Shown: positions 35,992 to 45,354 of the stretch, in pieces | Layout: each line of letters starts with the position of its first letter | Position numbering within the stretch: position 1 is the first letter of the stretch | DNA from: Fusobacterium sp. DD2 | GTDB lineage: Bacteria; Fusobacteriota; Fusobacteriia; Fusobacteriales; Fusobacteriaceae | Length of the DNA: 54,234 bases | Direction of reading: 5' to 3' | Assembly: GCF_018205345.1 (NCBI RefSeq) | Contig: NZ_JADRHM010000007.1 | Location: 1 to 54,234, forward strand | Made by a program: the position numbers and the translations under genes | The notes under the pieces: model-generated | Seen by the model: only the letters and a program-made list of their open reading frames with translations | Databases searched by the model: none | What the model was told of the DNA's origin: nothing

Positions 35992-38900
35992 TCAATCCTT
36001 AATATTCTTTTGATATATTCCAATATAGCTGTCGGGATTTAAAAATGCACCATCCTGTATCTCATATATTTTTTCTGAAAAATCAAAACTTTCAGTGCTA
36101 TCTCCAAATAATCCCTTTTCAACCTTCTTATCAATTATAAATTTCACACTATCCTCTTTCTGATTGTCCCCTAATACAAGTTGTATTTTTTCATAATCCT
36201 CATAGAAGTACTCCTGTAATAAAGGGATAATTTTTTCTCTAAATATCAGTGCTAAATTTTCTATACTATTGTCATCTTTTAATGGCATAAAATATGAATG
36301 ACCTATTGTATGATCTCTATCATATAGGTAAGCTATCCTTTTATTCATTATCTCAAACATGTTTTTTATATCTACATCTTCAACCTTAATACCTTCAAGT
36401 AAAGCTGAATCAGGCATCATCTCTTTAAATACAAATCTTCTTCTTAATGCACTGTCCATTATTGCAATAGAACGGTCCGCTGTATTCATTGTTCCAAGAA
36501 TATAAAGATTATCAGGTATTGAAAACTCATCCCCAGAGTATGGCAAAATAGCCAAAGTCTCTTCAGGTTTTCCCAGCCTTTTACTCTCTTCAATAAGAGT
36601 TATAAGTTCTCCAAATATTTTTGAGATATTTCCTCTGTTTATCTCATCAATTATAAAAACATATGGTTTTGGATTTTCTTTTTCTTTATCTATTATACTT
36701 TTGAGTTCTTTTCTATACTCCTCTTCTGAATATCCTATTTTTTTAAATAATTCAAGATATTTATTCTTTTCATTCATTGCAGCAGGTGGAAAAACTGTAT
36801 ATCTGGTAAATATCTTTTTGTTATTTAAATCAAAAACATCTACCTCTTCATTCTTTTTTATATACCTAATCTTCCTCATTCTTGGATAATCTGGAAAAAC
36901 ATCTTCAGAATAATCATAATCGCTTTCCACTATTCCTATTCCATCAACTAATCCCTCTTGATTTTTAAAAATCAGTACAATATCCCCAATCTGCATCCTT
37001 ACTTTCATATTTTTAACTGATGATTGTTCTTCAAATTCATCAGCTGTTTCTACGTTGTTAACATCCCAACCGATTCTTATTTCATCATGATCAAAACAAT
37101 ACTCTTTCAAATCCTGTTTTTCGTTTTTTAAATGTACACACCATATTACTGGAGCCCTTTTTTCTAAAAATACACTCTTTTCATCTAATATATTAGTTTT
37201 GCTTTCTATCCCCTTTGCTTTTTTACAAAAGGTCTTAAATATTCCATCTTTCAACTCATAATCAAGCTTATTATCTTCATCAAAGCAAGGTTTTATCCCC
37301 TCGATAAATTCCTCATAGCTATATGATTGATGAAATGTACTGAATTTTATCCTTTCTCCTTCCTGTAATTCTGCATATCTTTTTGAAATATCCTCATATT
37401 TTTCTTTTTTAACTTCTTCTATACTTTTCCCATCACAAATTGCTACTGCATATATTTTAGTATTATATGTTTTCCCAGTTCCTGGTGGTCCATAAAGTAT
37501 AATGTTTTTGTTTTTAACCATTTCCACTTCTCCCCTTTGCACAGCTATAGATAGTTCAATCAAATTATCATAATCTAAATTTCCTGAATCTAGCTCACTG
37601 TTTATAATCTTACATATTTTTAGATAATCTTCCCCAGATATCTTGTTTCTAAATCCCTCTATAGTGCTTACTGCCTCTTTATTTAAGCCATTTAATTTAG
37701 TTAGAAAATTTCTTGCCTTTCCTTCAAAATAGAAAAAGTTCAAAGGTCTCATCCAGAAAAGCCCACAGGTTATGTTGGTTTTCACCCCTTTAAAAGTCTG
37801 GAGCTTATCAAATGACTGTATAAACCTCTCTCTATTATTTTTATTCTCTTTTTTACTATAATCTATTGCTATCTCGTAAAAATTCCACAGTTCATCTATA
37901 ACTACCTCTTTGTTAGAATCATTGATATCATAGAAAAGTGTATGAAGATTACTAAAAATTGGCAGCCCTGGAAATTCTTTAGGTACATCTGCTTTGATAT
38001 TTAAATACTCCTTAAATTTTGTAAGAAAAGTTATTCTGCTCTCATCTGCCATTGTTCTGGTAAACATTGCAAAAATTGTAAAAGGATCCAGATTTGTTGG
38101 ATCTTCTCCCGTTTCTGTAAATTTTGATATATCTTTCCATATGATTCTAAATATCTCCATTCCCATATCAGCAATAACTTTTCTGTTATTTTTATATTCT
38201 AAGAGTTTATCTGCAAACTCTTGAAAGTATTCTACCCACACTGGATAATTTGTTTCATTGTCCTGCTTTTCATAGGCATTCCAAGAAAGTTCCACAAAAT
38301 TTTTAAATTCAAATCTATTATTTTCTATTTCTTTTTTTAAACTATTACAAAATTCAAGATATTTTTCCCCTGTTAATTCATCTTCCAGTGAACTAAGCTG
38401 ATTTTTTATATCTTCTGAGAAACCCTTATTTTTTAATATAAACTCACGATTTTTGCTATCAAGATTTATATAGGTATCAGGTCTTATCCAGAATAAACCA
38501 AGAGTTATGTTATATCTAATTCCCTTTATTTTTAAACAATCATCCAGACTCATTATAAATGTATTTGTATTAGTTTCATTCGCTTCTTCTGAGTAATTGA
38601 CTGCTGCTTTAAATAACCTCCACAAATTTGGTATATCACTTTCTTCTCTTTCATCTTCAAATTTATAAAAAAGTGCTGCCTGATTATTCAGCAGTGGAAT
38701 GCCTCCAAAGTTTATCTCATCTACTTTTTCATTTATATCAAAAATTCTCTTAATATTTTCAACTATTTTCTTTCTATTTTCATTCGTTAAACCTCTATTA
38801 AAGATACCAAATATCGTAAATGGATCTATGTCTGTTGTTCTTTCTCCATTTTTTCCTAAATAATTAGATTTTATCTTACTCTCTTCTAATGTTTTATAAA

Positions 38901-38994
38901 TATTATCCAAAAGTAATTCCCTTCTGTTTTCATATTCAACAAGCTTAGTAGCAAACTCCTTGTAAAAATCTATCCAAGTAAAATTTTTCTCCAT
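35992..38994 (-). CDS. mcrB: McrB-type AAA+ GTPase with duplicated N-terminal module and inserted PUA/EVE-like domain
   Basis: The motor subunit of a modification-dependent restriction system. Two related modules come first: residues 7-240 and 253-485 both open with W(I/V)-x-(F/Y)-x-x-EFA-x-K-L and share DPFTIF, FY-x4-D and LFW(I/M)RP landmarks. The AAA+ domain has Walker A GPPGTGKT (502-509), Walker B FIIDEINRG (780-788) and the McrB motif NTADRS (837-842). Between Walker A and B, about 600-765, is an extra block with IRIGWDV, MQIGDIVLIFKN and VDGIGIVES, like the PUA/EVE fold that reads modified bases. At 1000 aa it is twice the size of E. coli McrB. A GGGGGAGG site precedes the ATG. Family is certain; the domain reading of the insert is my inference. 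Confidence 0.9.
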   Translation of the reverse strand: MEKNFTWIDFYKEFATKLVEYENRRELLLDNIYKTLEESKIKSNYLGKNGERTTDIDPFTIFGIFNRGLTNENRKKIVENIKRIFDINEKVDEINFGGIPLLNNQAALFYKFEDEREESDIPNLWRLFKAAVNYSEEANETNTNTFIMSLDDCLKIKGIRYNITLGLFWIRPDTYINLDSKNREFILKNKGFSEDIKNQLSSLEDELTGEKYLEFCNSLKKEIENNRFEFKNFVELSWNAYEKQDNETNYPVWVEYFQEFADKLLEYKNNRKVIADMGMEIFRIIWKDISKFTETGEDPTNLDPFTIFAMFTRTMADESRITFLTKFKEYLNIKADVPKEFPGLPIFSNLHTLFYDINDSNKEVVIDELWNFYEIAIDYSKKENKNNRERFIQSFDKLQTFKGVKTNITCGLFWMRPLNFFYFEGKARNFLTKLNGLNKEAVSTIEGFRNKISGEDYLKICKIINSELDSGNLDYDNLIELSIAVQRGEVEMVKNKNIILYGPPGTGKTYNTKIYAVAICDGKSIEEVKKEKYEDISKRYAELQEGERIKFSTFHQSYSYEEFIEGIKPCFDEDNKLDYELKDGIFKTFCKKAKGIESKTNILDEKSVFLEKRAPVIWCVHLKNEKQDLKEYCFDHDEIRIGWDVNNVETADEFEEQSSVKNMKVRMQIGDIVLIFKNQEGLVDGIGIVESDYDYSEDVFPDYPRMRKIRYIKKNEEVDVFDLNNKKIFTRYTVFPPAAMNEKNKYLELFKKIGYSEEEYRKELKSIIDKEKENPKPYVFIIDEINRGNISKIFGELITLIEESKRLGKPEETLAILPYSGDEFSIPDNLYILGTMNTADRSIAIMDSALRRRFVFKEMMPDSALLEGIKVEDVDIKNMFEIMNKRIAYLYDRDHTIGHSYFMPLKDDNSIENLALIFREKIIPLLQEYFYEDYEKIQLVLGDNQKEDSVKFIIDKKVEKGLFGDSTESFDFSEKIYEIQDGAFLNPDSYIGIYQKNIKD

Positions 38995-39106
38995 ATTCCT
39001 CCCCCTTAATTCTGTAATCTCTAGCCCTACACTTCTATTTTACCATTTATTTTTTTTATTTCATCTAAAATATGGATTTTTCTATTATACTGTTCTTATA
39101 AAAAAT

Positions 39107-39249
39107 AAAATTCACGGGCATTAGAAATTGTTTCGTAATTTATGTAGCGAAACAGAATACTGAAAATTCGACTGTCTGAACGAAGTGAGTTTCGGATTTT
39201 CTTTCTGTGAGCAAAATAAATAGAAAAAATTGATAGCTAAGAGAATTTT
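39107..39249 (+). repeat. Dispersed repeat, copy 4
   Basis: A 143-bp copy (one extra G near the left end) in the same orientation as copy 3, on the other side of mcrBC. The inner stem pairs ACAGAA with TTCTGT and GAAAATTCGA with TCGGATTTTC through one G-T pair. The ends extend outward as an almost perfect inverted repeat. Confidence 0.9.
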
Positions 39250-39265
39250 ATTTTATAACATTAAA

Positions 39266-39302
39266 TAAAAAAAAGCTGTGCAAATAATTATTCACACAGC
39301 TT
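39266..39302 (-). terminator. Terminator of the PBP1A gene
   Basis: An 8-bp stem (AAGCTGTG at 39273-39280, CACAGCTT at 39295-39302) is followed on the minus strand by an unbroken T run. It lies five bases past the stop. Confidence 0.85.
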
Positions 39303-39307
39303 AATGT

Positions 39308-41485
39308 CTAATTTCCTAAAAGTCTTTGTAACAATGGGTCAGTAGACTCATTTGTATCAGGTTGGTTGTTGATATCATGATTTGGCATCTGTGTATTCTG
39401 ATTTCCAGTATTTGGAGTCACAGCTTGAGTATTATTATAATATCCCATATTTTCACAGATTCCCTGTATTCCCTTAGAATACTTAGCATCACTTTCTATC
39501 TCAACCCTTCCTCTTCTCATAACAAAGTTTCTTCCACTGTCTACCAAAAGTCCAGATGTAAGTGATAAAGTCTCATTTACAAGATCTCCAGATTTTAAAT
39601 AGTTATCAAGGAAAGAGAACTTAGCAGTAGTGTCATACATTCCCTTATTTACAAGTGCCTGATAATATTCTCCCCACAATGGAGCAACACCTGTACCACC
39701 ACTTATACGTCCTGGTATAGGCTTATTATCATCATACCCAACATAGACAGTTGTTACATAGTTAGGAGTGATTCCAGCATACCAAAGAGTTCTATTTTCA
39801 TTAGTTGTTCCAGTTTTACCACCCTGTTCAATTCTACGTTTATTAGCATCATAAACTGAAGCTCTATTAGAACTTCCAAACATTACAGAGCTCTTTAACA
39901 TATATGTAATAAGGCTTGTATCCAGACTGTCATAGATTTTTTCCTTCTTACCATGATTTTCATAAAGCACGTTACCATATTTATCTACAACAGATGTTAC
40001 AATTACAGGTTCTATCTTGTATCCACCATTTGCAAATACACTGTAATTAAGTGCCTGCTGAAGTGGTGTACGTTCAACAGTTCCTAAAGAAGCTGTAAGG
40101 TTATCAGGTATTTTAAGTTCTGGATCTAAAAGTGCCATATTTTTCTTAAAAGTACTTATTCCAACTTTTTCTAATAGCTGAACAGATACAGTATTTACAG
40201 ATCTATCAAGAGCTGTAACTAAAGTCATATTTCTATTGTATCTGCTACCATAGTTTTTAGGTATCCAGTTACCATATTGCAGATATCTGTCTTCAACTAT
40301 TGTATTAAGTTCAAATCCATTTTGCAGAGCTGTAAAGTATAGGAATGGTTTAAAAGATGAACCTAACTGACGTTTTGCCATTGTGGCTCTATTAAATCCA
40401 CCAATTTTGAAGTTCTTACCTGCAACGATACTTATTACCTCACCATTATTTGGGTCAATGGTAATCATACCACCTTGCATATTCTCTCTTTTTAAAAGAG
40501 GGTAGTTTTCAAAAGTCTCTTTTGCAACTTTCTGCATATCAAGGTCAAGTGTTGTATATATCTTAAGTCCACCTGTATACAGGGTGTTCTCCTCAAATTC
40601 CTTTGAAAGAATATCCAAAACAAGAGTTGAAAAGTCAGGTACATTGTACTCTACAAAGTTTTTATCACCATATATTATAGTGGTATTATCATCCATTACA
40701 AAATCCTTTGGAAGATTTTTATCATTGTAGAATTTATGTGCTAAAGCCTTGTCATACTCCTCTTTTGTTATCTTACCATCTTTATACATCTCAGAAAGTA
40801 TAAGTCTCATTCTATTTAGAGCATTATCGAGCTTTCTGGTAGGATTATATCTTTCAGGTCTATTTGGAATACCTGCAAGTAAAGCTGCCTCAGGAAGATT
40901 TACCTGAGAAATATCCTTTCTATAGAATCTCTCTGCAGCAGTTTTTATACCATATGCTCCAGCTCCAAAATATATCTCATTTAAATATTTTGTAAATATC
41001 TCATCCTTTGTATATTTTCTCTCTATCTCAAAGGTAATAAGTGCCTCTTTTATCTTTCTGTCAAGACTCTTTTCATGTGAAAGAAAGGCATTTCTTGCAA
41101 GTTGCTGAGTAAATGAGCTCGCTCCCTGCACTGCACGTCCACTTTTTAGGTTAGCTACAATAGCTCCTATAAGTCTTTTAAAATGGATACCATGATGTTC
41201 ATAAAACTTTTTGTCTTCAATAGCTAAAAATGCATTTCTAACATTCAGAGGTATCTCTTTAAACTTTGCTATATCCCTTGTTTCTTTTGAAATTACATCT
41301 ATTACTCTACCTTTTCTATCATAAACAGTACTAGGTACTGATGGAGAATACTCCTCAATGATATTTGAAATATCAGGAAGAGCTTTGTAATACTTATTTA
41401 AAATATAAAAACCAGCTCCTGCTGTTGCTATTCCACCGACTATAATGATAACCAGTAGAAATTTCAAAAAGTTCTTTAACTTCAT
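39308..41485 (-). CDS. Class A penicillin-binding protein (PBP1A type)
   Basis: A bifunctional peptidoglycan glycosyltransferase/transpeptidase of 725 aa. A short cytoplasmic start and membrane anchor (about 7-29) are followed by the GT51 domain with IEDKKFYEHHG (catalytic Glu) and SSFTQQLARN. The transpeptidase domain has SSFKPF (SxxK), SVN and KTGTT. The C-terminal 40 residues are Asn/Gln/Thr-rich and probably disordered. It is followed by a strong terminator; rlmN lies 23 bases upstream and may be in the same transcript. Confidence 0.94.
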   Translation of the reverse strand: MKLKNFLKFLLVIIIVGGIATAGAGFYILNKYYKALPDISNIIEEYSPSVPSTVYDRKGRVIDVISKETRDIAKFKEIPLNVRNAFLAIEDKKFYEHHGIHFKRLIGAIVANLKSGRAVQGASSFTQQLARNAFLSHEKSLDRKIKEALITFEIERKYTKDEIFTKYLNEIYFGAGAYGIKTAAERFYRKDISQVNLPEAALLAGIPNRPERYNPTRKLDNALNRMRLILSEMYKDGKITKEEYDKALAHKFYNDKNLPKDFVMDDNTTIIYGDKNFVEYNVPDFSTLVLDILSKEFEENTLYTGGLKIYTTLDLDMQKVAKETFENYPLLKRENMQGGMITIDPNNGEVISIVAGKNFKIGGFNRATMAKRQLGSSFKPFLYFTALQNGFELNTIVEDRYLQYGNWIPKNYGSRYNRNMTLVTALDRSVNTVSVQLLEKVGISTFKKNMALLDPELKIPDNLTASLGTVERTPLQQALNYSVFANGGYKIEPVIVTSVVDKYGNVLYENHGKKEKIYDSLDTSLITYMLKSSVMFGSSNRASVYDANKRRIEQGGKTGTTNENRTLWYAGITPNYVTTVYVGYDDNKPIPGRISGGTGVAPLWGEYYQALVNKGMYDTTAKFSFLDNYLKSGDLVNETLSLTSGLLVDSGRNFVMRRGRVEIESDAKYSKGIQGICENMGYYNNTQAVTPNTGNQNTQMPNHDINNQPDTNESTDPLLQRLLGN

Positions 41486-41508
41486 AACTCTCCTCCCTAA
41501 TCAGTTAG

Positions 41509-42561
41509 TTATTTTTTAGGAGTTTTCTGTCTCAATTGTCCACAGGCACCATCTATATCAGTACCTTTTTCTCTTCTTATTGTAACATTTACCTTTCTAA
41601 CTGTTTCAAGGAAATTTACAAATTTTTCTATCTTCTTATCTGATGGTCTTTCAAGATCTGTTCCCTCAACTGGGTTGCAAGGGATTAGATTTACAACGTG
41701 ATCAAAGTCATGTACAAAGTCTGCAAGTGCATTTGCATCATTTTCAGATACGTTGAAGTTATTGATTAAGATATATTCAAATGTAATTCTTCTCTTAGTC
41801 TGTCTTTGGTATTCCTGTAAAACAGCATGTAAATCTTCCAATGGATATTTTTTATTGATTGGAATAATCTGATCTCTTTTATCATTTATTGCACTGTGTA
41901 AAGAGATTGCAAGTTCTACTGGAAGTTTTTCAAGTAAGATTTTTTCTATACTTGGTACTATTCCACAAGTAGAGATAGTGATCTTTCTTTTTGAGATATT
42001 TATTCCATTTTCATTTGATAGTATCTCAAGTGCTTTTGACACATTTGAAAGGTTAAGTAATGGTTCTCCCATTCCCATAAATACGATATTATTAAGGTTT
42101 GTTCCCTGTTTTACAAGTCTTCTTTCAACTGTATACACCTGATTTATAATCTCACTTACATTAAGGTTTCTTACAAATCCACCTTGTCCTGTAGCACAGA
42201 ATGCACATTTTACTGCACATCCAACCTGTGATGAGATACATAGTGTATTTCTCTTATCCTTGTGTCTTAAAAGTACAGTTTCAATTGTATTTCCATCTTC
42301 TAATTGGAATAGGAATTTTTCTGTTTTATCTATTTTTGAAACCTGATGTCTTAAAAGATTTAAAAATGGTATATATGCTTTTTCAGAAAGCAGTTCTCTA
42401 TCCTTTAAAGATAGGTTTGTTATATCATTAAGATCTCTAACTATTTTTTTATGTAACCAGTTGAATAACTGTTTCCCGTAAAACTTCTTCATCCCCAGTG
42501 AAACAACTAATTCTACTAGTTCCTCTTGATTTAAATTAAGTAAATTTATTTTTTCTGACAT
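41509..42561 (-). CDS. rlmN: 23S rRNA (adenine-2503-C2)-methyltransferase RlmN
   Basis: A radical SAM enzyme that methylates A2503 of 23S rRNA and A37 of some tRNAs. The CAVKCAFC motif (C-x3-C-x2-C) holds the 4Fe-4S cluster and VFMGMGEPL is the SAM-binding GxGE-like region. A C-terminal cysteine in [10 protein letters not shown] is one of the pair used in the methyl-transfer cycle. About 350 aa. The frame reaches 42573, but GGAGG lies inside that extension and points to the ATG at 42561. Confidence 0.95.
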   Translation of the reverse strand: MSEKINLLNLNQEELVELVVSLGMKKFYGKQLFNWLHKKIVRDLNDITNLSLKDRELLSEKAYIPFLNLLRHQVSKIDKTEKFLFQLEDGNTIETVLLRHKDKRNTLCISSQVGCAVKCAFCATGQGGFVRNLNVSEIINQVYTVERRLVKQGTNLNNIVFMGMGEPLLNLSNVSKALEILSNENGINISKRKITISTCGIVPSIEKILLEKLPVELAISLHSAINDKRDQIIPINKKYPLEDLHAVLQEYQRQTKRRITFEYILINNFNVSENDANALADFVHDFDHVVNLIPCNPVEGTDLERPSDKKIEKFVNFLETVRKVNVTIRREKGTDIDGACGQLRQKTPKK

Positions 42562-42626
42562 TATTTCCTCCATATTAATTCATTAGCAATGTATTATATC
42601 AGAATATACAAAGAATTACAACTAAA

Positions 42627-43748
42627 TTAGATACTCTTTATATACCCCTCAACACACTCTTTTAGCCTGTCCTGACTAATTACACCTTTAAAGTTTCCTC
42701 TTACCTTGCTTCCTCCACCTTTTATTCCACTTTCATTTTTCATAATATATCCAATTAACCCTTTACAATCAACACTTTGTGAAGCAACTGAGTAATTTTC
42801 TCCATGATTTGTAATAAGTATAACATCCCCATCACTTATATTTTTATGAAGATCCTCTCCTACAAGTTTATTTCCTGAATATAGTACAACTCTGTGATCT
42901 CCAATTTTTACAGCTTCAGCTAAAAGTTTTTTACTTAAAAGTTCTGAATATTCAAAAGCAAGGCTCTTCATTTCATTTTCAAGCTCCTGTTTTGCCTCAT
43001 TCATCTTATCTACCATATCAAGTATTTGGCTCTCTTTACAACTGAACATATGACATAGATCTCTGCTCATCAGATGCTTGTATGAATAATCTTTAAGTGC
43101 TCTATCTCCAGCTATAAAGTAGAATCTTGTATATCCACCTTTTACTCTTTCATAATTTATAATCTTGAAAAGTCTCATCTCTCTTGTGTTCCCAACATGA
43201 AATCCAGCACATGCTCCAAGATCTATATGAGGTATCTCAACAAATCTTACATCACCAGTTATTTTCTCCTTTATTGGTTTACGAAGTCCTGTTTTCTCCA
43301 TAGCCTCCTCATGGTTTAATGTGTAGATTTTGATATCAATTCCTGAATTTATAATATCATTTACTTTCTTCTCTATCTTGTTTATTATCTCATCTGTAAG
43401 ATCATTAGAATCAAGGTCAACTGTTGTATAATCATCACTCATTCTAAATCCCACAGTATTATAATCATAGTCATTAAAAGCTACTGCTGAAAAAGTATGC
43501 TGTGCTGTATGTTGCTGAGCTATATCTTTACGTCTTCCTTCATCAATAGTATAGTCATGTTCTCCAACCTCTAATCTACGATTTACATAGATCTTACCTT
43601 CTAATACTTCTAAAACATCTGAATTTCCAATAGTACCTCTATCTCCAAGCTGTCCGCCTTTTCCATCTACATAAAATATATCCTTAGGTTCAACTACTAT
43701 ACTAAATCTATTTTTTTCCTCTTTACATTCTAATACTTTAATTCCCAT
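42627..43748 (-). CDS. AlaX-type alanyl-tRNA editing protein with DHHA1 domain
   Basis: A free-standing trans-editing hydrolase that removes mischarged amino acids (usually serine or glycine) from tRNA-Ala. The zinc site is HTAQH (H-x3-H) and CAGFH (C-x3-H), as in the AlaRS editing domain. A coiled stretch (about 255-290) and a DHHA1 domain with GIKGGGSKVRG follow, giving the long AlaX form of about 373 aa. The frame reaches 43784, but AAGGAGGG lies inside that extension and points to the ATG at 43748. Confidence 0.9.
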   Translation of the reverse strand: MGIKVLECKEEKNRFSIVVEPKDIFYVDGKGGQLGDRGTIGNSDVLEVLEGKIYVNRRLEVGEHDYTIDEGRRKDIAQQHTAQHTFSAVAFNDYDYNTVGFRMSDDYTTVDLDSNDLTDEIINKIEKKVNDIINSGIDIKIYTLNHEEAMEKTGLRKPIKEKITGDVRFVEIPHIDLGACAGFHVGNTREMRLFKIINYERVKGGYTRFYFIAGDRALKDYSYKHLMSRDLCHMFSCKESQILDMVDKMNEAKQELENEMKSLAFEYSELLSKKLLAEAVKIGDHRVVLYSGNKLVGEDLHKNISDGDVILITNHGENYSVASQSVDCKGLIGYIMKNESGIKGGGSKVRGNFKGVISQDRLKECVEGYIKSI

Positions 43749-43857
43749 CTTACTTTCCCTCCTTAATACAAATTGTCCATTCATATTATATCATATTTCC
43801 ATTATTTTGATTAATTTTTATTCCCTCTATTTAAATATATTTTTTCTTTGAAAGATG

Positions 43858-43866
43858 TGATATAAT
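43858..43866 (+). promoter_or_regulatory. Extended -10 promoter of the RluA-family gene
   Basis: TGATATAAT (TATAAT at 43861-43866) with no good -35. Transcription would start about 22 bases before the start codon. Confidence 0.5.
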
Positions 43867-43895
43867 AGGGAGTAAATATATTAATGGAGGAAAAT

Positions 43896-44768
43896 ATGGC
43901 TAAACAAAATACAGTATTTAAAGTTGATAACAGTATGGAACTTATGAAGTTTTTAATGGAAAAAATGCCTGAAAACAGTCGTAACAGTATAAAATCTATG
44001 CTTACACATAAAAGAGTCCTAGTTGATGACGAGGTTGTATCACAATATAACTATCTTTTAAAGGCAGGTCAAACTGTAAGCATTGGTAAAGCAAAAATAA
44101 GTAAACAGGATCTTAAAGGGGTAACTATTCTTTATGAGGATAAGGATATAATAGTTATTGAAAAGGCAAAAGGTCTTCTTTCAGTGGCTACTGCTAAAGA
44201 AAAGGATAATACAGCTTACTCTATTCTAAAAAAATATCTGAAGGAAAAAGATCCTAAAAATATGATTTTTGTTGTACATCGTTTAGATAGAGATACATCA
44301 GGAGTTATGCTTTTTGCTAAAACTGCAAAGGCTCAGGATATTTTACAGACAAATTGGAATGATATGGTAAAAGAAAGAACTTATGTTGCAGTGGTAGAAG
44401 GAACTATGGAAAAAGACAGTGATACTATTACTTCTTACCTTGCTGAGAACAAGGCTTATATAACTTATTCTACTGACAATAAAGAGGAAGGAAAGAAAGC
44501 TATCTCTACATACAAGGTTCTTAAAAAGAATAAGAGATACTCTATGGTAGAAGTAAATATTGAAACTGGTAGAAAAAATCAGATTCGTGTTCATATGCAG
44601 GAGCTTGGACACAGTGTAATTGGAGATAAAAAATATGGTGCAACTACTAACCCAATTAAGAGATTGGGACTTCATGCACACTCAATTGTTTTTACACATC
44701 CAATAACAAAAGAGGTATTCTCTTTTACAAGTGAAATACCTAATGAATTCAACAGCTTATTCAGATAA
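43896..44768 (+). CDS. RluA-family RNA pseudouridine synthase
   Basis: A 290-aa enzyme that isomerises uridine to pseudouridine in rRNA or tRNA. An N-terminal S4 RNA-binding domain (about 20-75) precedes the catalytic domain. The motif HRLDRDTSG holds the catalytic aspartate, and a GRKNQIRVHM segment closes the active site. Which of RluA, RluC or RluD it matches cannot be fixed by eye. The frame starts earlier at 43884, but GGAGG at 43886-43890 shows that the ATG at 43896 is the start. Confidence 0.93.
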   Translation: MAKQNTVFKVDNSMELMKFLMEKMPENSRNSIKSMLTHKRVLVDDEVVSQYNYLLKAGQTVSIGKAKISKQDLKGVTILYEDKDIIVIEKAKGLLSVATAKEKDNTAYSILKKYLKEKDPKNMIFVVHRLDRDTSGVMLFAKTAKAQDILQTNWNDMVKERTYVAVVEGTMEKDSDTITSYLAENKAYITYSTDNKEEGKKAISTYKVLKKNKRYSMVEVNIETGRKNQIRVHMQELGHSVIGDKKYGATTNPIKRLGLHAHSIVFTHPITKEVFSFTSEIPNEFNSLFR

Positions 44769-44788
44769 AAATATCACTAATTTTTTCC

Positions 44789-44817
44789 TTGACAAAAGAG
44801 CCGAAATATTGTAATAT
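44789..44817 (+). promoter_or_regulatory. Promoter of the tRNA-Leu gene
   Basis: TTGACA (44789-44794), 17-bp spacer, TAATAT (44812-44817). The tRNA starts 30 bases further on. Confidence 0.8.
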
Positions 44818-44846
44818 AGACAGGTAAACGAAATAATAAACCCAAA

Positions 44847-44933
44847 GCCCGGGTGATGAAATTGGTAAACGTGACAGACTCAAAATCTGTTGGCAGTAAT
44901 GCCTTGCGGGTTCGAGTCCCGCTCCGGGCACCA
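44847..44933 (+). tRNA. tRNA-Leu (anticodon CAA)
   Basis: An 87-nt class II tRNA with coded CCA. The acceptor stem pairs GCCCGGG with CCCGGGC-type bases at the end (CCGGGC visible), and the anticodon stem ACAGA/TCTGT closes a loop CTCAAAA, giving anticodon CAA (codon UUG). A long variable arm (TGGCAGTAATGCC) and the TTCGAGTCC T loop are clear. It has its own promoter and terminator. Confidence 0.96.
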
Positions 44934-44946
44934 TTTGAGAATAATT

Positions 44947-44979
44947 ACCGTATATTTATATAAATATACGGTTTTTTTA
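44947..44979 (+). terminator. Terminator of the tRNA gene
   Basis: A 12-bp perfect stem (44947-44958 with 44961-44972) is followed by seven T. Confidence 0.9.
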
Positions 44980-45044
44980 TTGCAAACTCTCTTCATTTCA
45001 TTGTTTCCACCATTTTAAGCTAAAAAATCGTCCGTTTTCAAACT

Positions 45045-45353
45045 TCAAAACATCAAATATAAAACCATATCTACAAGAATAGCAACAACAACACAAATAA
45101 TAACAGGACATTTTTTCCATGCTAGTAATCCTGCAACAACCCCTCCAATGATACCAATTTCAAGTCTTTCATTATCAACAAAGACAATACCTGGAAAGAT
45201 AAGTGATGCCATTGCTGTAAAAGGAATAAGACTTAAAAACTTTTTAGCCTTTGGAGAAAAAGTAAGATGTTCAACAACAACAGCAGGCAATGCTCTTGGG
45301 ATGTATGTAACAAGTGCCATTCCAATAATAAGTAAAATAATAGGATAGTTCAT
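45045..45353 (-). CDS. azlD: AzlD-like small subunit of amino acid exporter
   Basis: A 102-aa protein with about four hydrophobic segments of the AzlD family. It works with AzlC to export branched-chain amino acids or related compounds (BrnEF in Corynebacterium). Motif TYIPRALPAVV near the N-terminus is typical. It starts one base after the azlC stop. Confidence 0.88.
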   Translation of the reverse strand: MNYPIILLIIGMALVTYIPRALPAVVVEHLTFSPKAKKFLSLIPFTAMASLIFPGIVFVDNERLEIGIIGGVVAGLLAWKKCPVIICVVVAILVDMVLYLMF

Positions 45354-45354
45354 T

